A stretch of DNA of 64,000 nt. Source: Phycisphaerales bacterium (GTDB taxonomy: Bacteria; Planctomycetota; Phycisphaerae; Phycisphaerales; UBA5793). Positions 60,423 through 64,000 of this stretch are shown piece by piece (the stretch's first letter is position 1; every line of letters starts with the position of its first letter). The DNA is taken from assembly GCA_020852515.1 (NCBI GenBank), contig JADZAS010000014.1, positions 124,001-188,000 of the forward strand, given 5' to 3'. Below the pieces are notes generated by a model. It was not told the DNA's origin and did no database searches. It was given only the letters and a program-made list of their open reading frames with translations. Made by a program: the position numbers and the translations under genes.

Positions 60423-61750
60423 GACGCTCTCCTTGATCGCAGCCGGGCGGCCTGGCGGTACTGCCGCCGGAAGCCGGCCCGGCGCTGGTGTGTGAACTCG
60501 TCGCTGTACAACCGGGTGGCGAGGTGATGAAAGCCGCTCCTGAGTTCTGATGCGCTCATCGGCCTGGGCTCGAAGGTCAGATCAAAAAGCGTGCATTTCC
60601 GCCAGGGCTTCTCCTCGAAGAGCCGGCCCTCGCGCTGGAGCTGCTGGTAGAGTGCCGTGCCGGGAAAGGGCGTGGGCAGCGTGACCTGCACGTCAAAAAG
60701 CTCGACGCACTCGGCGAAGCGATAGATCGAATCGAAGACCGCGGGCGTATGCCCGTCGAGGCCGACGATGAAGCAGCCGTTGACGCGGATGCCGTGGCCC
60801 TGGATGTTGCGCACCGCCTGCTCGTAGCGCGGCCACCGCTTGTGCTTCCAGTCGGTCCGCAGTTCCAGGCCCCTGAGCCCTTCCTCGACGGGGCTCTCGA
60901 GGCCGATGAGGACTTCGGCGCACCCGGCGCGGCGCATGAGATCGAGCAGTTCATCGTCCTCGCCGATGCGGATGTCCGACTCGGTGAACCAACGCACGCG
61001 CCGCTTGGCGAGCTGAGGCAGCAGCCTCTTCCAGTATGCCCGGTTGATGAAACTGTTGTCATCGGCGAACTCGATGAAGGGGCGCGGCCACAGCTCGCGG
61101 ATGCGATCGATCTCGGCGAGCACCTTCTCGACGGGCTTCTGCTTGTAGCGCGGCGTGAGGAGAATCGAACTGGCGCAGAACGAGCAGCGCAGCGGGCAGC
61201 CGCGCGACGTCTGCACGGTCAGGCGGTTGTAGCGGTCCAGGTTGAGCAGTTCGAACACCGGAATCGGCGCATCGGCGAAGTCAAACTCCAGCGGCGCACT
61301 GCGGTAGAGCGGCTGAAGTCGCCTGGTCGCGGCGTCGGCCACGACCCGCGGCCAGCACACCTCGCCTTCGCCGACGATCACGGCGTCGCAGTGCGGCGCA
61401 GCCTCGTCCGGCAGGGTGGTCACGTGCAGGCCGCCCATCACAACGGGAACGCCCATCGCGCGGTACCGGTCGGCCAGGCCATACGCCTCTTCAATCTGCG
61501 CCGTGAACGTCGAGATCGCCACGAGGTCGAACGGCTCGAGGTCCGCACCGAGCGACCGCACATCGTCGACTTCGCGGTAGGCGACTTCGTGCTCGCGCGG
61601 CGTCATCGCGGCCAGCGTGAGCAGGCCCAGGCTCGGGAGCGAAGCGATCGTCCTGCTTCGCTCGACGAACCCCGGCAGCGTCAGTCCGAGGCGCAGCAGT
61701 TCCTCATCACACGCCCGGACACCGCTCATCGCGATGAGTCCAATCTTCAT
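60419..61750 (-). CDS. B12-binding-type radical SAM protein
   Basis: The 443-aa product has an N-terminal ~150-residue domain resembling the cobalamin-binding fold (GLIAMSGVRACDEELLRLGL; GVPVVMGGLHVTTLPDEAA, a GGxH-like motif). The radical SAM core has CPLRCSFC (CxxxCxxC) in TVQTSRGCPLRCSFCASSIL, plus ADDNSFINRAYWKRLLPQLA and IGLESPVEEGLRGLELRTDW. Such enzymes methylate or rearrange unreactive carbons in lipids or antibiotics. The reaction is unknown. Coupled ATGA starts on both sides. Confidence 0.88.
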   Translation of the reverse strand: MKIGLIAMSGVRACDEELLRLGLTLPGFVERSRTIASLPSLGLLTLAAMTPREHEVAYREVDDVRSLGADLEPFDLVAISTFTAQIEEAYGLADRYRAMGVPVVMGGLHVTTLPDEAAPHCDAVIVGEGEVCWPRVVADAATRRLQPLYRSAPLEFDFADAPIPVFELLNLDRYNRLTVQTSRGCPLRCSFCASSILLTPRYKQKPVEKVLAEIDRIRELWPRPFIEFADDNSFINRAYWKRLLPQLAKRRVRWFTESDIRIGEDDELLDLMRRAGCAEVLIGLESPVEEGLRGLELRTDWKHKRWPRYEQAVRNIQGHGIRVNGCFIVGLDGHTPAVFDSIYRFAECVELFDVQVTLPTPFPGTALYQQLQREGRLFEEKPWRKCTLFDLTFEPRPMSASELRSGFHHLATRLYSDEFTHQRRAGFRRQYRQAARLRSRRAS

Positions 61751-62151
61751 GACGCCGCTCCAGAGAGCGTGGAGTTCAGGATCGCGTACGCGAACAGCGC
61801 CACTCCACCGATGAGCAGGCCAACCGGCATCGCAAACAAGTTTCGCAGCGGCTTTCGCCAAGCGGCGAGATAGCAGACGATCGGCATCGAGATCGCGCCG
61901 ATGATGAGCAGTCGGCTCACCCAGAAGAGCGCCGGTCCAGCGACTTCAAACAGTTCCACCGTAAAAGCAAATGCAAGGTTGATCATCGCGGTGCCTAAAA
62001 ACGCGATGTGTCCCAGGCGCGTCAGGCGCCGTCTCCAGGAGTCGTAGCCGCCCATCCAGTCGTCGCGGTGGAAGCCGATCCCCTGAATCGCGCCGGCAAC
62101 CAGGCCGGTGAGAATCCAGAGCCAGGCGAAGATCAGGTTGGGCTCGTGCAT
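61747..62151 (-). CDS. small membrane protein upstream of the radical SAM gene
   Basis: The 134-aa product has four hydrophobic segments (LIFAWLWILTGLVAGAIQGI, LGHIAFLGTAMINLAFAFTV, FWVSRLLIIGAISMPIVCYL, FAMPVGLLIGGVALFAYAIL) and a conserved-looking FHRDDWMGGYDSWRRRLTRL loop. Its stop overlaps the radical SAM start (ATGA). The loop suggests an active membrane enzyme or lipid-binding site, but I cannot assign it. Start ATG 62151; a 226-bp gap precedes it. Confidence 0.75.
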   Translation of the reverse strand: MHEPNLIFAWLWILTGLVAGAIQGIGFHRDDWMGGYDSWRRRLTRLGHIAFLGTAMINLAFAFTVELFEVAGPALFWVSRLLIIGAISMPIVCYLAAWRKPLRNLFAMPVGLLIGGVALFAYAILNSTLSGAAS

Positions 62152-62377
62152 CGATGCTCGAGATGGGTGTACTCGGGCCGAAGCGCCGGCACAGCCGCGC
62201 GGCATCCGTTGGCGGCCAAGTGCCCCGCCAGACGCCCCCACACGGCATGAGTTTCTCATTCTCCGGCGCCGGTCTCAGAAATCGCGGTGGTTGCCTCAGC
62301 GCGCTCAGGGAGGTCACCCGCATCGGATCTGGACGAGGCGCGACCACTAATACCTGGAATTCCCTTTGCTCGCGCCG

Positions 62378-63124
62378 TCAATCACGCATCGTCGTGTCTC
62401 GACGAATCGGAATGAACCCGCGAACCTCGCGGCGATAGGACAGATACTTCTCGCCGAAGTACGTCACGAGGTCGCGCTCCTCGAACCACACGCCGATGAA
62501 GATGTAGATCGTCGTCATCACCGCGAAGAACAGGTGGCCGACGGTCATCTTCGGCGTGGCCCAGAAGGCAATGAGAAACCCGACCATCAGCGGGTGGCGC
62601 ACCAGTTTGTAGATGCCGCGAATGTTGAACGGCAGGTGGTGGTAATCGGCCTGCCGCCAGTGCAGGTACACCTGCCGCAGCCCGAAGAGATCGAAGTGGC
62701 TGATGACAAACGACGAGAGCAGCACCATCGCCCAGCCGGCCAGCGAAAGCAGAACCAGCGGCCACTTCGCCCACGTCGCGCTCACGTCGTAGATCACACC
62801 GGGCGCCGGCTGCCAGAATGCGAAGACGAGAATGAGTGAAGCGCTCGCCAGCAGCACAAACGTGCTGCGCTCGATCGCCGCGGGGATGAACTGCGTCACC
62901 CACTTCTTGAATCGCGGCCGGGCCATCACCGTGTGCTGCACCACGAACACGCTCAGCAGCAGCGCGTTGATGATCAAAGACGTCGCCAGCGGCCCCGCCT
63001 CGCCTGAGTCGATGGTCTTGGGCACGACCCAGTTGCCGACAAAGCCGATGGCATAGAGAAACGTGAAGAAGAACACGAGATAGGCGACGACGCCGTACGA
63101 CAGGACAGCCACACGTCCGAACAT
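62378..63124 (-). CDS. mddA: probable methanethiol S-methyltransferase (MddA/NnrU family)
   Basis: The 248-aa membrane methyltransferase has six hydrophobic segments. Family-specific stretches include FLYAIGFVGNWVVPKTIDSG, VVQHTVMARPRFKKW, PAAIERSTFVLLASASLIL, FVISHFDLFGLRQVYLHW and the SAM-binding-type YKLVRHPLMVGFLIAFWATP with an EERDLVTYFGEKYLSYRREV C-terminus. MddA converts methanethiol to dimethyl sulfide with SAM. The related isoprenylcysteine methyltransferase/NnrU reading is the main alternative. Confidence 0.8.
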   Translation of the reverse strand: MFGRVAVLSYGVVAYLVFFFTFLYAIGFVGNWVVPKTIDSGEAGPLATSLIINALLLSVFVVQHTVMARPRFKKWVTQFIPAAIERSTFVLLASASLILVFAFWQPAPGVIYDVSATWAKWPLVLLSLAGWAMVLLSSFVISHFDLFGLRQVYLHWRQADYHHLPFNIRGIYKLVRHPLMVGFLIAFWATPKMTVGHLFFAVMTTIYIFIGVWFEERDLVTYFGEKYLSYRREVRGFIPIRRDTTMRD

Positions 63125-63274
63125 GGGAAGTCTCCGGAGATAGAAAGGATCAGACAACTCGCTCCAGGTCCGGCGTGGCAACGGCCCGGTTTCGGCCCAG
63201 TTTAGGCCCCGCAGTCCGCTCGGGCCGTCCACCCGCCGGGACGTCTTCGCTCGCGGGCTGTTTACAATGCGGCC

Positions 63275-64000
63275 ATGATGTGCAAGCCCCTGCTGTTCAG
63301 ACCCCTGGTGATGCTGACGATACAGATTGCCCTCGGCTGCGCCGCGCCGCTTCTCGCCCAGGACCCCGCCGACGACGCGCCCGCCCCGCTCCGCGCGCTG
63401 CGCGCCATGGCCATTCCCGACGGCTATGAGTCCGCCCTCTGGGCCGCCGAGCCGCTCGTCATGGACCCTGTCGCCTTCTGCATCGACGAGCAGGGCCGCG
63501 TCTTCGTCGCCGAATCGTTTCGCCAGGAACTCGGCGTGGAAGACAATCGCGCGCAGCCTTACTGGCTCATGGATGACATCAGCAGCCAGACCGTGCAGGA
63601 CCGACTGCGCATGTACGAGAAGTGGGCCTTCAAACGGCCCAACGGCATGGCACACTACACCGACCACGAAGACCGCGTGCGCATGCTCGTGGACATGACC
63701 GGCGACGGGCGCGCTGATGCATCGCACATCTTCGCCGATGGATTCAACAACCCTCTCGACGGCACCGCCGCCGGACTCATCGCCCGCGACGGCGACGTCT
63801 ACCTCACCAACATCCCGAATCTCTGGCTGCTTCAGGACCGCGACGGCGACTTCAAGGCCGATTTCAAGGTCGCGCTGCACACCGGCTTTGGCGTGCGCAT
63901 CGCGCTGCGCGGCCACGACATGCACGGCCTCACCTGGGGACCCGACGGCCGGCTCTACTGGTCCATCGGCGATCGCGGCTATCACATCACCCTGCCCGAC
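63275..64000 (+). CDS. PVC-type membrane-bound dehydrogenase-like protein, 3' truncated
   Basis: The visible 242 residues have a signal peptide (VMLTIQIALGCAAPLLAQ), then PDGYESALWAAEPLVMDPVA FCIDEQGRVFVAESFRQ and VRMLVDMTGDGRADASHIFA, the N-terminal beta-propeller strands of the planctomycete PVC-type membrane-bound dehydrogenase/heme-binding family. The cytochrome-c CxxCH domain, if present, lies outside the window. ATG 63275. The frame is open to the right edge. Confidence 0.85.
   Translation, partial: MMCKPLLFRPLVMLTIQIALGCAAPLLAQDPADDAPAPLRALRAMAIPDGYESALWAAEPLVMDPVAFCIDEQGRVFVAESFRQELGVEDNRAQPYWLMDDISSQTVQDRLRMYEKWAFKRPNGMAHYTDHEDRVRMLVDMTGDGRADASHIFADGFNNPLDGTAAGLIARDGDVYLTNIPNLWLLQDRDGDFKADFKVALHTGFGVRIALRGHDMHGLTWGPDGRLYWSIGDRGYHITLPD

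Overview
The window is high-GC DNA that looks like a Planctomycetota chromosome, most likely class Phycisphaerae. Four things point there: a PEP-CTERM lectin-like exoprotein; a pseudopilin with the H-x9-DG C-terminal motif; the start of a PVC-type (Planctomycetes/Verrucomicrobia/Chlamydiae) membrane-bound dehydrogenase-like protein at the right edge; and several ECF sigma/anti-sigma cassettes among secreted or lipid-anchored proteins of unknown role. The assignment is inferred from gene content only.

Region 1 (1-3416) has the C-terminal TPR part of a probable Ser/Thr kinase-TPR protein, an L-type-lectin-like PEP-CTERM protein and a single-pass membrane protein coupled to it. Region 2 (about 3450-17328) is an integrated mobilizable element. 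It carries a MobF (TrwC-type) relaxase-helicase preceded by inverted repeats (possible oriT), a short gene overlapping the relaxase, an internally repeated protein, a small serine resolvase behind a dense cluster of TGTCA/TGACA motifs (possible res site), an ImmA-like metallopeptidase, an HTH regulator, and then one co-oriented operon: DUF1232-like membrane protein, ParB-like protein, 28-aa membrane peptide, coupling-protein ATPase without its own membrane anchor, polytopic membrane protein, 98-aa protein, membrane-anchored J-domain protein, 71-aa protein and large serine recombinase. The recombinase gene runs into the 3' end of a tRNA-Pro(CGG) gene and takes its last codons and stop from it, so that end of the element is well defined. 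I could not find the left end. No VirB-type secretion genes are present, so the element probably borrows a secretion channel (IME-like), unless more of it lies to the left.

Region 3 (17310-32359) is core genome: rpe, HNH endonuclease, tadA, tatC, an ECF sigma/anti-sigma/two-PDZ-protein cassette ending in a strong terminator, a LON-domain protein, amidase, ferredoxin, a second ECF sigma/zinc-finger anti-sigma cassette, a mannose-6-phosphate isomerase, a Tyr/Gly-rich secreted protein, a pseudopilin and sucC. Region 4 (32450-43808) holds a YkgJ-type protein, secreted proteins, a solitary atpD, a TolC-like efflux protein, an SH3-domain protein and a 917-aa TPR/peptidase protein. Region 5 (43930-48865) is a leftward information-processing cluster transcribed in the order tRNA-Gln, glmU-like, prs, rplY, pth, rpsF, ssb, rplI, closed by a 12-bp-stem terminator. 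It lacks rpsR at the usual place. Region 6 (49168-64000) contains an FkbM methyltransferase, a UbiD decarboxylase, a beta-propeller-like exoprotein, tRNA-Val, a solitary nuoB, DUF190-crcB, a SYLF lipoprotein, pgi, an Mrp ATPase, a translationally coupled radical-SAM/membrane-protein operon, a probable methanethiol methyltransferase and the truncated PVC-type protein.

No CRISPR array, insertion sequence or rRNA gene was seen. Start codons were chosen from Shine-Dalgarno spacing and family N-termini where possible. Alternatives are noted in the entries.
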